From the NCBI GenBank assembly GCA_002437285.1, contig DJOV01000089.1, forward strand, positions 1-44,084: a stretch of 44,084 nt of DNA, given 5' to 3'. Under the pieces are notes generated by a model, which was given only the letters and a program-made list of their open reading frames with translations, had not been told where the DNA came from and did not search any database. Every line of letters starts with the position of its first letter. Position 1 is the first letter of the stretch. Both the position numbers and the translations under genes were made by a program. Source of the stretch: Prevotella sp. UBA6429. GTDB lineage: Bacteria; Bacteroidota; Bacteroidia; Bacteroidales; Bacteroidaceae. This document shows positions 16,573 through 25,847 of this stretch, piece by piece.

Positions 16573-17866
16573 GTATTATGCCATCTGCGACTGTGACAGT
16601 TGTTTCTGCTCATGCGAGCGGGTGTTTCGGCCTGACCTCACCGGCAAGCCCGTGGTGGTGCTGAGCAACAACGACGGTTGCGTGGTGGCGCGCTCGAAGG
16701 AGGCCAAGCAACTGGGCATACCGATGGGCATGCCCTATTATCAACTGGCGGAGCGATTCCCGGGAAAGGAGATCGGCGTGTTCTCGAGCAACTACGAGCT
16801 CTACGCTGACATCACCCAGCGCGTCATGGAAATCATCCGTGACGCCTGTCCGGAGTTCTACCGTTACAGCATCGACGAGGCGTTCTGCGTGCTCGGCAAC
16901 CAGCCCTACGACCAACTCAAAACGTGGGGCGAAAATCTCAACCAAAAGATATGGAAGTGGGTGGACATGCCTGTGAGCATCGGCATCGCACCCACCAAGA
17001 CACTCGCCAAGTGTGCGGACCGCTTTGCCAAGGACTACCCGGCCTACCGCCACTGTTGTGTCATCGACACAGAGGAGCGGCGCATCAAGGCCCTGAAGCT
17101 CTTTCCGCTCAAGGAGGTATGGGGCATCGGCCGACGATACCTGGAACGGCTGGAGGGCTACGGCATCCACACGGCCTACGACTTCGCCATGAAGCCGCGC
17201 GCCTGGGTGAGAAAAGAGCTACACGTCACCGGCGAGCGCACATGGATGGAGCTCAACGGCATCGACTGCGTGCCCACCGAGCAACTGTCCACGAAGAAGA
17301 GCATCTGCACCAGTCGCTCCTTCCCCGGCATGATCGAGGAGCTGCTCGACCTGCGCACACAGGTGAGCAACTATGCAGCCCGCTGCGCGGAGAAGTTGCG
17401 ACAGCAGCACAGCGTGTGCGCCTCCATCATGGTTTTCATCGACACCAACCGCTTCCGCACGGACCTTCCCCAATACAGCAACTCGGCCATGGAGACCCTG
17501 CTCACACCCGTCAACTCCACACAGGAGGTGGTAGAAGGGGCACTGAAGGCGCTGAGACGCATCTTCATCAAGGGGTTCAAATATAAACGCGCGGGGGTCA
17601 TCGTGTCGGCCATCAGCAACGAGAACTTGGTGCAGACCAACTTCCTCGACTACGATGCCGAGAAACGTGACAAGCTGAAACGGCTCACAGAGCAGATTGA
17701 CAAGATCAACAAGCAGAACGGCTCCGAGACGGTGGTACTGGGCAGCCAACAATATACGGCTGCACATGGCAGGGGCAAGGCTGGCTCGTTTCGCGATGCC
17801 ATCAAGCACGACTTCCGTAGCCACAACTTCACCACACGCTGGGAAGACATCATCCGAGTGAGATGA
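16559..17866 (+). CDS. umuC: Y-family DNA polymerase, UmuC-like
   Basis: A 435-residue translesion polymerase. D11 in CDCDSCFCSCERVF and D106/E107 in YSIDEAFC are the metal-binding catalytic residues. PVVVLSNNDGCVVARS, MPYYQL and the finger/thumb motif KTLAKCADRFAK are those of UmuC rather than DinB. The C-terminal little-finger region continues to a tail (KHDFRSHNFTTRWEDI) typical of UmuC. The N-terminus is unusually Cys-rich (five Cys between residues 10 and 19). No umuD gene is adjacent. ATG 16559 overlaps the MFS stop by 14 nt. Confidence 0.93.
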   Translation: MEATKYYAICDCDSCFCSCERVFRPDLTGKPVVVLSNNDGCVVARSKEAKQLGIPMGMPYYQLAERFPGKEIGVFSSNYELYADITQRVMEIIRDACPEFYRYSIDEAFCVLGNQPYDQLKTWGENLNQKIWKWVDMPVSIGIAPTKTLAKCADRFAKDYPAYRHCCVIDTEERRIKALKLFPLKEVWGIGRRYLERLEGYGIHTAYDFAMKPRAWVRKELHVTGERTWMELNGIDCVPTEQLSTKKSICTSRSFPGMIEELLDLRTQVSNYAARCAEKLRQQHSVCASIMVFIDTNRFRTDLPQYSNSAMETLLTPVNSTQEVVEGALKALRRIFIKGFKYKRAGVIVSAISNENLVQTNFLDYDAEKRDKLKRLTEQIDKINKQNGSETVVLGSQQYTAAHGRGKAGSFRDAIKHDFRSHNFTTRWEDIIRVR

Positions 17867-17948
17867 GAGAAGCGCAGGTGACTGACACAGGCTGACCAAA
17901 AACGCGAAACAAAACTGAAACATTCCAACAAAAAGCCCCTGGAGAATC

Positions 17949-17999
17949 GCGTATTTGCGACGACTGAGGTTCGCGGCCGCAAATACGCTCTCTTTTTCG
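17949..17999 (+). terminator. Terminator-like hairpin after umuC
   Basis: GCGTATTTGCG (17949-17959) and CGCAAATACGC (17978-17988) make a perfect 11-bp stem with an 18-nt loop, followed by TCTCTTTTTCG. It is about 80 nt after the umuC stop. The large loop makes the call moderate. Confidence 0.5.
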
Positions 18000-18086
18000 A
18001 TTTTCGCATAACTCGCTGATAGCCTGACCATTATGCACTTGTTGCCCAAAATGAAAACTTGAGAGGGTCTTTGGGTTTCGGAAAAC

Positions 18087-18181
18087 ACCCTTTATCGTGT
18101 TGCAATAAGCATCAAATGACGACACGATATACCCTTTATCGCATCATGATTAAGCATCTATCGCAACGCGATAAAGGGTAT
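18087..18181. repeat. Tandem pair of hairpin-forming repeats
   Basis: Two units start with ACCCTTTATCG (18087 and 18131, period 44) and share TAAGCATC near their centres. Unit 1 closes as ATCGTGT (18094-18100) with ACACGAT (18122-18128). Unit 2 is a perfect 14-bp inverted repeat, 18129-18142 with 18168-18181. Confidence 0.75.
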
Positions 18182-18390
18182 TCTTTGGAACAATAACATA
18201 CAAATTAACGTTCATTTAGGTTTTTAACGGAATTTAATCGGACAAAAGCGTTTTTTTCGTCTCTAAAAGGTGCACTCCGGAGAGGCCTGTTTTTTCAGAA
18301 AATAACCGACATTCGTCACGGAACACTTCGCAAGGCCCACCGACAATAAGCGACAAAGGCGAGCGCAACCGGTTGTTCCCTAATCCCAAA

Positions 18391-18586
18391 CCTTAGTAAT
18401 GGTGAAAAAATAAGTTGCACAATTATGCCCTGTATTTTTGAGCAGTTTTGGAATTTCGAAGAAGGAGCGTAGCGGGCTACGTGACTGATGAGAAATTTCA
18501 AAAATGACAAAAAGGCAGGTAGTTGAAAACAACTTACGAAACCTGCAAAATTGGGTAAGTTATTTTTTTACCATTACTTAATAAGG
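18391..18586. repeat. MITE-like palindromic element of about 196 bp
   Basis: The ends are imperfect inverted repeats: AGTAATGGTGAAAAAATAAG near 18395 faces AGTAATGGTAAAAAAATAAC on the other strand near 18578. Inside, TTTTTG...GAATTTC (18425-18457) pairs with GAAATTTCAAAAA...(18492-), and the centre is the hairpin CGTAGC-GG-GCTACG near 18468-18482. The right half has another hairpin, GCAGGTAGTTG with CAACTTACGAAACCTGC. No transposase is encoded. Confidence 0.75.
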
Positions 18587-18595
18587 GATAGCCCC

Positions 18596-19930
18596 CTACA
18601 AGCCATAAAACTTGGTGAACGCCTTGACCGCATACTCATGGTCGGCGACGCTGCCTGTCTCCCGGCAACTGTGCATGGCAAGGATGGCGTTGCCCATGTC
18701 GACACCTCTCAAGGGAATGGAAGAGGCAAGAATATTGCCAAGCGTGCTTCCACCGGCCACATCGCTGTGGTTGACAAAGCGCTGACAGGGCACACCGGCC
18801 TGCTCACAGATGCCAGCGAAGACGGCTGCCGACGCGGCATCGCTCGCATATTTCTGGGCGGCATTGAACTTGATGACAGGACCGCCTCCCATCATCGGAT
18901 GGTTGGTGGGGTCATACTTCTCGTTATAGTTGGGATGCCAGGCATGGGCATTGTCCGCAGAGACCATGAAGGCCCGCTCCACGGCTTGATAGTAAGCCTC
19001 CTCACTCCCACTCTGCATCAGGGCTATGCGCCTCAACATGTAGGAGAGAAACGGGCTGCCCGCCCCTTGCTTCGTCTGCGATCCCGTCTCCTCATTGTCG
19101 AAAAGCGCAAGGACCCTTGTCGTGTCGGACACTTCGGGATCGGCTATCATCGCTTCTATTCCCGCCCAGCACATGGACAGGTCGTCGAGCCGTCCTGAGG
19201 AGATGAACTCACCGTGCGCTCCGAAGGTGCAGGCTGGTGTGGCGTCCGCAAGGTAGAGGTCGAAGTCCAATATGTCCTCTTTCCTGATGTTTCTCTTCTC
19301 CACAGCCTCACCGTCAGGGGCCATGGGCGACGCGTTGAGCTCTTCGACGATGACGTTCATCAAGAGATTGCCCCTCTCCAGCTCATCGCTGAGAATGCCG
19401 AGAATGGGCAGGACATCCTTCTGACGGCTCAGCTTCACGCCATCGTTCACCTGACGGTTGAAATGGATGGCGAGATTGCTTATCTGCAGCAGGGGGCGCC
19501 TGGCATGGAGCAACAAGGTGCGTGGATGCATCACATCGTCGCCTTTCACGATGACCCTGCCCGCAAGCGTCAAGGGACGGTCAAACCAGGTGGACAGGAT
19601 AGGCCCGCCATACACCTCCGTGTTGAGCTTTACCAGGCCTCCCTCGCAATCCATCTCCGCATTTGGCTTAATGCGGAAGGTGGGAGAATCGCAGTGGGCG
19701 CAGATCATGTGAAAACCAGTGTCGGCCAATGGTTTCCGGCCTATCTGGAAAGCATAGATACTGGAGTCGTTCTTGGTGACATAGAACTTGTCACCCGCCG
19801 CCACCTGGCCCATGGGCTCTTGCGGATGGATGCAGCGGAAGCCATTCCGCCGCAGTTCTTCGGCCATATTCCTGACAGCCAGGAAGTTAACGGGCGAAGC
19901 GTCAAGAAAGGACAATAGTCGGTTGATCAT
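18596..19930 (-). CDS. M18 family aminopeptidase
   Basis: A 444-residue cytoplasmic metallo-aminopeptidase of the ApeB/aspartyl-aminopeptidase family. The metal ligands are visible in order: AHCDSPTFRIKP (His/Asp), SGRLDDLSMC, LALFDNEETGSQT with the catalytic Glu pair, SADNAHAWHPNY, and AMHSCRETG at the C-terminus. VNHSDVAGGSTLGNI is also typical. The start at 19930 (MINRLLSFLDASP) fits the family; the longer frame begins in non-conserved sequence. It seems to be a single-gene unit, ending 10 nt from the MITE-like element. Confidence 0.93.
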   Translation of the reverse strand: MINRLLSFLDASPVNFLAVRNMAEELRRNGFRCIHPQEPMGQVAAGDKFYVTKNDSSIYAFQIGRKPLADTGFHMICAHCDSPTFRIKPNAEMDCEGGLVKLNTEVYGGPILSTWFDRPLTLAGRVIVKGDDVMHPRTLLLHARRPLLQISNLAIHFNRQVNDGVKLSRQKDVLPILGILSDELERGNLLMNVIVEELNASPMAPDGEAVEKRNIRKEDILDFDLYLADATPACTFGAHGEFISSGRLDDLSMCWAGIEAMIADPEVSDTTRVLALFDNEETGSQTKQGAGSPFLSYMLRRIALMQSGSEEAYYQAVERAFMVSADNAHAWHPNYNEKYDPTNHPMMGGGPVIKFNAAQKYASDAASAAVFAGICEQAGVPCQRFVNHSDVAGGSTLGNILASSIPLRGVDMGNAILAMHSCRETGSVADHEYAVKAFTKFYGL

Positions 19931-20128
19931 ATTTGCAGTGTTTAAAGTGAAACATTCGCTTACGCCATGCGCAAGCTGAGAGCGCCTCTTGGTTGTCTTA
20001 CCACTCTCTATAGGAATAAAACGCAAAAAGGTTACGCTTTATTACAAAAAAGGTACTCACAATTAACCGCAAAAAGGAGATTAATCGTGAATACCTGTAC
20101 AGATGAAGCCACCAATGAGGGCTATTTC

Positions 20129-21727
20129 CTAAAACTCACTGGTGAAATGGAAACGGATGTGGGTGAAATCCTGTTGGGCCATGGACAGCACATAACTGGA
20201 GTCAGCGAGGAACACGTCACGGCCCTCGATGTCCTTGGCCATATACTGGTACTTGCGCTTCTTGAAGTTGTCGAGTTCAGCCGCATCGTCGCTCTCCACC
20301 CAGCAAGCCTTGTAGAGATGCACCGGCTCCCAACGGCACTTGGCGTTGTACTCGTGTTCCAGTCGATACTGTATGACCTCAAACTGCAGTTGGCCGACGG
20401 TGCCGATGATGCGACGGTTGTTAAACTGGTTGACGAACATCTGCGCCACGCCCTCGTTCATCAGTTGCTCGATGCCCTTCTGGAACTGCTTGGACTTCAT
20501 GGGATCGTCGTTCTCGATATACTTGAACAACTCCGGAGAGAAGGAGGGCAACCCGCGGAAGTGGAGCTCCTCACCCTCGGTCAGCGTGTCACCGATCTTG
20601 AAGATGCCATTGTCGGGCAGACCCACAATGTCGCCGGGATAAGCCTCGTCTACCGTGCTCTTGCGCTGGGCCATAAACTGCGTGGGCGAAGAGAAACGCA
20701 CCGTCTTGTCAAGGCGCACGTGCTTGTAGGGCGCATTGCGCACAAACTTGCCGGAGCATACCTTGCAGAAGGCGATACACGAGCGATGATTGGGATCGAT
20801 GTTGGCCGTGATCTTGAAGATGAAGCCCGTGAACTTGCTGTCTGTGGGCTCCACCACACGCTCCTCAGCCTTGGTGGGCCGGGGGCTGGGAGCAATCTCC
20901 ACAAAGCAGTTGAGAAGTTCCTGCACGCCAAAATTGTTGAGCGCAGAGCCGAAGAACACAGGTGCCACCTCGGCCTTGAGGTAGTCGTCGGTCTGGAAGG
21001 TCGGGTAGACACCGTCGATGAGCTCAAGGTCGTCACGCAGTTGCTGCGCCTCCCGGTCGCCCACGTGGCTGTCGAGATCGCTGCTGCTGACATCGACCGC
21101 CACCTTCTCCGTGACACGTTGCTTGTTGGGCGTGAAGAGGTTGAGCTGCTGCTCGTAGATATTGTAGACGCCCTTGAACTTCGCTCCCTGGCCGATGGGC
21201 CATGACAGGGGGCGGACGTGGATCTGCAACTCCTCCTCCAGCTCATCGAGCAGGTCAAAGGGGTCGCGTCCCTCACGGTCCATCTTATTGATGAAGATGA
21301 TGACCGGCGTGTTGCGCATGCGGCACACCTCCATGAGCTTGCGCGTCTGCGCCTCCACACCTTTGGCCGAGTCGACCACGATGATGGCCGAGTCGACAGC
21401 GGTAAGCGTGCGGTAGGTGTCCTCCGCGAAATCCTGGTGACCCGGCGTATCGAGGATATTGACCTTGTAAGGCTCGCCCTCCTGGCCCTCGGGCAGATAG
21501 TCGAACTCCATGACTGACGTAGACACGGAGATGCCACGTTGCTTCTCGATGTCCATCCAGTCTGACGTGGCCGTCTTTCGTATCTTGTTGTTTTTCACGG
21601 CGCCAGCCACTTGTATTTGTCCTCCGAAGAGCAAGAACTTCTCCGTGAGGGTGGTCTTACCGGCGTCAGGGTGCGATATGATGGCGAAGGTTCGTCTCCG
21701 CTTGATTTCGTTTGCTATGGTTGCCAT
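20129..21727 (-). CDS. prfC: Peptide chain release factor 3
   Basis: A 532-residue GTPase that recycles RF1/RF2 from the ribosome after termination. The G1 motif is [10 protein letters not shown]2/switch I has [13 protein letters not shown]3 is [14 protein letters not shown], and G4 is [10 protein letters not shown]; these and the length separate RF3 from EF-G. It is 21 nt after rfbD and is the last gene of the lysE-DUF4924-rfbD-prfC run. Confidence 0.97.
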   Translation of the reverse strand: MATIANEIKRRRTFAIISHPDAGKTTLTEKFLLFGGQIQVAGAVKNNKIRKTATSDWMDIEKQRGISVSTSVMEFDYLPEGQEGEPYKVNILDTPGHQDFAEDTYRTLTAVDSAIIVVDSAKGVEAQTRKLMEVCRMRNTPVIIFINKMDREGRDPFDLLDELEEELQIHVRPLSWPIGQGAKFKGVYNIYEQQLNLFTPNKQRVTEKVAVDVSSSDLDSHVGDREAQQLRDDLELIDGVYPTFQTDDYLKAEVAPVFFGSALNNFGVQELLNCFVEIAPSPRPTKAEERVVEPTDSKFTGFIFKITANIDPNHRSCIAFCKVCSGKFVRNAPYKHVRLDKTVRFSSPTQFMAQRKSTVDEAYPGDIVGLPDNGIFKIGDTLTEGEELHFRGLPSFSPELFKYIENDDPMKSKQFQKGIEQLMNEGVAQMFVNQFNNRRIIGTVGQLQFEVIQYRLEHEYNAKCRWEPVHLYKACWVESDDAAELDNFKKRKYQYMAKDIEGRDVFLADSSYVLSMAQQDFTHIRFHFTSEF

Positions 21728-21748
21728 GCGGGTGAAGGATAAGTGCGG

Positions 21749-22633
21749 TTATTGTTGTTGAAGCAGCGTTGCCATGCATTTCTTGAGGCTATCCTCCCAG
21801 TAGGGCACGCTGATGCCGAATGTTTCCTTGATTTTGGTCTTGTCGAGCACGCTGTAGGCGGGCCGTTTCACGGGCGAGGGGAACTCGTCGCTGTGGCAGG
21901 GCTGGATATCGCACGTGGTGTGCCCAGCCAGTTCGGCGATTTTCTTGGTGAAGTCATACCATGACGTGACACCTTCGTTGGAGAAGTGGTAGATGCCCGA
22001 GTGACCCTCATATTGGCGCTTCTCCACAATGTCGAAGATGGCTTGCGCCAGGTCACCGGCATAGGTCGGTGTGCCCGTCTGGTCGAACACCACCTTCAGC
22101 TGGGGCTTGGTGGCGGTGAGCTGGAGCATCGTCTTCACGAAGTTGTGGCCAAACTCGGAATAGAGCCATGCCGTGCGGATGATGATGTGGTCGGCACCCG
22201 TGGCCTCAATCTGCTGCTCGCCATGGAGCTTGGTCAGGCCGTAGACGCCTGTCGGGGTGCCTTTCTGGTCCTCGCGGCAGGGAGTGTTGTAGGGGTCACC
22301 GCCAAAGACATAGTCGGTGCTGATATGCACCAGCAAGCCACCCACTTCCTTCATGGCCTGAGCCAGGTAGGCCGGCGCGGTGGCATTGAGTGTCTCCACA
22401 ATGGGACCCGCCGTCTCAGCCTTGTCCACATTGGTCCAAGCGGCACAGTTGATGATACACTGGATGTTGTTTTCCTTCACCGCCTTGCGTATGTCATCAA
22501 GACTGGTGATGTCAAGTTTTTGATAACCTTCACACACATCGGTGAAGATGTAATGGTCTTTTGCTGACTGCCTACTGACCAGTTGCATCTCGTTTCCGAG
22601 TTGGCCATTGGCTCCTGTTACAAGAATATTCAT
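21749..22633 (-). CDS. rfbD: dTDP-4-dehydrorhamnose reductase
   Basis: A 294-residue NAD(P)H-dependent SDR-type enzyme that makes dTDP-L-rhamnose in the last step of the pathway. The Rossmann motif is MNILVTGANGQLGNEM. ISTDYVFGG precedes the catalytic YGLTKLHGE (YxxxK). CAAWTNVDKAE and RTAWLYSEFGHNFV are family motifs. The ATG at 22633 starts the fold directly and avoids overlap with the DUF4924 gene. The other rfb genes (A, B, C) are not in the window. Confidence 0.95.
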   Translation of the reverse strand: MNILVTGANGQLGNEMQLVSRQSAKDHYIFTDVCEGYQKLDITSLDDIRKAVKENNIQCIINCAAWTNVDKAETAGPIVETLNATAPAYLAQAMKEVGGLLVHISTDYVFGGDPYNTPCREDQKGTPTGVYGLTKLHGEQQIEATGADHIIIRTAWLYSEFGHNFVKTMLQLTATKPQLKVVFDQTGTPTYAGDLAQAIFDIVEKRQYEGHSGIYHFSNEGVTSWYDFTKKIAELAGHTTCDIQPCHSDEFPSPVKRPAYSVLDKTKIKETFGISVPYWEDSLKKCMATLLQQQ

Positions 22634-22658
22634 GTCTATTGGGTGTTTCCTGATTGAT

Positions 22659-23207
22659 TTATTCGTCACCGAAGTCAAGTCCCTCCGTGCGGTCCTTGGC
22701 GTAATAGTCGCTGAGCATGCCGATGAAGGTCGTGATTTCCTTGATGGCGCTCTCCGTCTCTGCCGACACCTCTTTCTGCTGCATGTGCAGGAGCATCACG
22801 CCATAGAGGGCGTCGAGGCAGGTCTCTATCTCGTTGATGTCCTTGTCGCCCTTGTTGCGCAGTTCCACTATGAAGGGCAACACCTTGTAGTATTCGGCAT
22901 TGTAGAAGGGGAACTTGCCCGACTGCAACAGTCTGTGGTGAAGCTCGGCAAGGTCTTGCAGGGTGACCTGATTGATCTGCAGGTGACCTTGTTCGCGCTT
23001 GCCTTCCTCGTTCATCATGCGAATGAGGTTGCCAAACCAGTCGGTCTCCTCATCCTTTTGGTCGTCAGTATACTGGAACTTGTCGATATATTCCCTTCGC
23101 AGCCGGCTGAGTGAACAGCCATAGGCTCGTATGAGATCCTCAATCTGCCACATGTAAAGCAGATACTCGGCTATCGACTTCTTTCTGATTTCTTGGGCTA
23201 TGTACAT
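22659..23207 (-). CDS. DUF4924 family protein
   Basis: A 182-residue, mainly helical, soluble protein. The opening MYIAQEIRKKSIAEYLLYMW and the following QIEDLIRAYG and FGNLIRMM are features of DUF4924, a Bacteroidota family of unknown function. No catalytic motif is visible. It sits 79 nt after the LysE-type gene and 25 nt before rfbD. Confidence 0.8.
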   Translation of the reverse strand: MYIAQEIRKKSIAEYLLYMWQIEDLIRAYGCSLSRLRREYIDKFQYTDDQKDEETDWFGNLIRMMNEEGKREQGHLQINQVTLQDLAELHHRLLQSGKFPFYNAEYYKVLPFIVELRNKGDKDINEIETCLDALYGVMLLHMQQKEVSAETESAIKEITTFIGMLSDYYAKDRTEGLDFGDE

Positions 23208-23286
23208 GGTATGTAAAGTGTTATATAGAGGTGTGCGACATGTGCCCGATAGGCTCGGGCATGCCTACCGGGAATATCGTGACTAC

Positions 23287-23961
23287 CTAATAATGGAAGG
23301 TGTAAAGGTTAAACACGGTGCCGATGAGCACCGCAAGGGAGAAAAGGATGACGATGGAACCGATCACACGATTGATGATGAGGATGCCCATCTCGTCAAA
23401 CTTGTTGCCCACCTTGCCCACGATCCATGTCAAGCCATACCACCAGAGCAGAGCACCCACCACGATGCTGACATACCCTGCGGCCATCTCCACGGGATGG
23501 TTGGGGATGACAAAGGCAAACTGGGCGAAAGCCGCCATGAAAAGGAAGATGATAAGAGGGTTGGAGAAAGTCACGAGAAAGGCGGTGATGCCATTGTGAA
23601 GAAGCGAACCTTTCTTCTTCACGCCCCTGTTTTCCACACCTTTGGCGGGTTTGCTCCGCCAGCAATAGACACCGAAAATCATGAGCACCACGCTACCGGA
23701 GATCTGCAGCCAAAACTTGTTGGTGGGATTGGTGATGAGATCCATGACAAAGCTCATGCCGAAACCCGTGAACAGCGCATAGATGATGTCGCTCACTGCT
23801 GCACCGATGCCCGTCACAAGGCCATACCAACGCCCTTTCCTTAGGGTGCGCTGTATGCACAGTATACCCACCGGGCCCATCGGAGCGGAGGCGATAATTC
23901 CGATGAGCACGCCTTTGAGGATGAGCTCAAAGAGGTCTATTTGTATGGGAAACGGCATCAT
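23287..23961 (-). CDS. LysE/RhtB-type exporter
   Basis: A 224-residue inner-membrane protein with about six hydrophobic segments. GVLIGIIASAPMGPVGILCIQRTLRKGR is a LysE-family signature region (shown in part: IASAPMGPVG), followed by SDIIYALFTGFG and FLVTFSNPLIIFLF, which carry the conserved Asp and the NP motif. The family exports amino acids and related solutes; the substrate is not predicted. It starts the operon with DUF4924, rfbD and prfC. The ATG could be 23961 or 23958. Confidence 0.88.
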   Translation of the reverse strand: MMPFPIQIDLFELILKGVLIGIIASAPMGPVGILCIQRTLRKGRWYGLVTGIGAAVSDIIYALFTGFGMSFVMDLITNPTNKFWLQISGSVVLMIFGVYCWRSKPAKGVENRGVKKKGSLLHNGITAFLVTFSNPLIIFLFMAAFAQFAFVIPNHPVEMAAGYVSIVVGALLWWYGLTWIVGKVGNKFDEMGILIINRVIGSIVILFSLAVLIGTVFNLYTFHY

Positions 23962-23969
23962 TCAGCGTG

Positions 23970-24001
23970 CAAAGGTACGTTATTTTCTTGGATTGTGCAA
24001 A
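23970..24001 (-). promoter_or_regulatory. Consensus promoter of the lysE-DUF4924-rfbD-prfC operon
   Basis: On the minus strand TTTG (23998-24001), a 20-nt spacer and TACCTTTG (23970-23977) match the consensus exactly. The -7 box ends 8 nt before the ATG at 23961, so almost no leader is expected. Confidence 0.82.
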
Positions 24002-24032
24002 GTTTTTGGCAATTAGGTGATAGCCGACAGGC

Positions 24033-25847
24033 CTATTCGGTGGAGAAATCGGCCACCACGCTGCGGTAGGTGCGATAGAGCCTGGTGCGCGTGATGTAGC
24101 CTTGCAGCACATTGTTGATGTCGACCACAGGCAACGCGCTGGCATTGGTCGTGTCGAACTTGCGCATGACGTCGGTCATGGGCTCGTTGCGGTAGAGTAT
24201 GGCGGGCACGGGCGTCATGACTTGACTGGCTCGCAACTTCTGGTAGAGCTCCGGGCGGAAGACGATGTTGCGTATCTTGGTGATGTTGATTTCTCCGAGG
24301 AGACGACCTCCTTGGTCGAGCACGGGCAGAAAGTCGCTGTCGCTGTTGCTGAGCACACTGACCACGCGGCCCAGCGGCATGTCGGGACTGACGCTGGTGC
24401 AATCCTTCTCGACGATGGCCTCCATGCTCATCAGGGTGAGCACGCTTCGGTCGGTGTGGTGAGTGATGAGCTTGCCCTCGCGCGCCAGTCGCATGGCATA
24501 GATGCTGTGGGGCTCAAAGATGCTGATGACCATGACGCTCACCACGCTGACAATGAGCAGCGGCACGAAGAGCTGATAACCGCCAGTGATCTCGGCGATG
24601 AGGAAGATGCCTGTGAGGGGCGCGTGCATGACACCCGCCATGACACCCGCCATGCCCAAGAGGGCGAAGTTCTTTTCGGGGATGTAAACACCTATCTGCT
24701 CCAAGTTCCATAGGCGCGAGAAGAAAAAGCCCGCAAAACCACCCACGAAGAGCGATGGCGCAAACGTTCCGCCGCATCCGCCGGCGCCATTGGTCGACGA
24801 CGTGGCCACAATCTTGGTGAGCAACACCAGGGCCACATAGACCACGAGCAGCTCTGAGTGGCCGTAGAAGAGCGAGCCGTTCATCACCTGGTCCCAGTCA
24901 GCCTGTGTCTTGCCGTTGAGCAAGATGCCGATGCTGTCCCAGCCCTCGCCATAGAGTGAAGGGAAGAAGAAGATGAGCGAGCTCAGCACCAGTCCGCCAA
25001 GCAACAACTTATAATAAGGATGGCGTCGCATGCGCGCGAAGATGCTTTCACACCAGTTCATGCCCCTCATGAAGTAGAGGCTGACAAAAGCACAGAACAC
25101 CCCCAGCAAAACCGTTGCGGGGATGCGCTCCACGCTCCATGCGGAGTCGAGCGTGAAGGAGAACATCGACTTGTCTCCGACAAGCATGTAGCTGGTCACG
25201 TTGGCCGTGATGGTGGCGATGAGGATGGGCACGATGGAGGCCATGGTCATGTCGATCATGAGCACTTCGAGCGTGAACACCAGTCCGGCGATGGGTGCCT
25301 TGTAGATGCCGGCCACAGCAGCGGCCGCGCCACAGCCCACGAGCAACATGAGCTGTCGCTTGTCAAGCTTGAACAATTGTCCGAGATTGCTTCCGATGGC
25401 CGATCCCGTGAGTACGATAGGAGCCTCAGCACCCACCGAACCGCCGAAGCCGATGGTAATGGCCGACGCCACGACCGACGTCCAACAGTTGTGCCGCCTT
25501 AGGCGCGACCGCTTGGTCGATATGGCGTAGAGCACGCGCGTGATGCCATGCGAGATATTGTCGCGCACCACATACTTGATAAAGAGGGAGGTGAGCCAGA
25601 TGCCCACCACGGGGAAGAGCAGGAAGAGCCAGTTGGGCGCATCGGTGGAGAAGCCATTGGTCAGCAACCGCTGTATGAGATGGATGATGCCGTGGAGCAG
25701 ATAGGCTGCCACAGCAGCCAATATGCCGACGACGAACGCCAGCACCTGCGTGGTCTGCTTGTCGGTGAATGTGCGCTGGCGCCAGGCAATCAGCCTGTCG
25801 AGCCAGCTCACGACCGCTTCGGGTGACGAGTTGACAGCCTGGCTCAT
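24033..25847 (-). CDS. ClC-type chloride channel/antiporter with tandem CBS domains
   Basis: A 604-residue membrane protein. Ion-path motifs are GFGGSVGAEAPIV (usual form GSxGREGP; the gating Glu is kept, but Arg and Gly are replaced by Ala), GIYKAPIAGLVFTLE, GAGGCGGTFAPSLFVGG and MHAPLTGIFLIAEIT. After about residue 440 two CBS domains follow (EKDCTSVSPDMPLGRVV and ASQVMTPVPAILYRNEP), which bind adenine nucleotides in related proteins. Whether it is a channel or a Cl-/H+ antiporter cannot be told. Its start overlaps the tsaC stop by 4 nt. Confidence 0.94.
   Translation of the reverse strand: MSQAVNSSPEAVVSWLDRLIAWRQRTFTDKQTTQVLAFVVGILAAVAAYLLHGIIHLIQRLLTNGFSTDAPNWLFLLFPVVGIWLTSLFIKYVVRDNISHGITRVLYAISTKRSRLRRHNCWTSVVASAITIGFGGSVGAEAPIVLTGSAIGSNLGQLFKLDKRQLMLLVGCGAAAAVAGIYKAPIAGLVFTLEVLMIDMTMASIVPILIATITANVTSYMLVGDKSMFSFTLDSAWSVERIPATVLLGVFCAFVSLYFMRGMNWCESIFARMRRHPYYKLLLGGLVLSSLIFFFPSLYGEGWDSIGILLNGKTQADWDQVMNGSLFYGHSELLVVYVALVLLTKIVATSSTNGAGGCGGTFAPSLFVGGFAGFFFSRLWNLEQIGVYIPEKNFALLGMAGVMAGVMHAPLTGIFLIAEITGGYQLFVPLLIVSVVSVMVISIFEPHSIYAMRLAREGKLITHHTDRSVLTLMSMEAIVEKDCTSVSPDMPLGRVVSVLSNSDSDFLPVLDQGGRLLGEINITKIRNIVFRPELYQKLRASQVMTPVPAILYRNEPMTDVMRKFDTTNASALPVVDINNVLQGYITRTRLYRTYRSVVADFSTE

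Larger units (their letters stand above)
17867..18595. other. Gene-free region with repeats
   Basis: No coding region is supported in these 729 bp. They hold a terminator-like hairpin (17949-17988), a pair of hairpin repeats (18087-18181) and a long palindromic MITE-like element (18391-18586), listed separately. Between 18182 and 18390 I see only A+T-rich sequence. Confidence 0.7.

Noticed and set aside
18087..18181. Possible CRISPR array
   Set aside because: Only two units, with repeat cores that differ and no cas genes nearby.
18316..18510. 64-residue minus-strand frame in the MITE-like element
   Set aside because: It is a by-product of the palindromic DNA and has no start context.
19967..21205. 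412-residue plus-strand frame opposite prfC
   Set aside because: It covers most of the RF3 gene in antisense and has no domain features.
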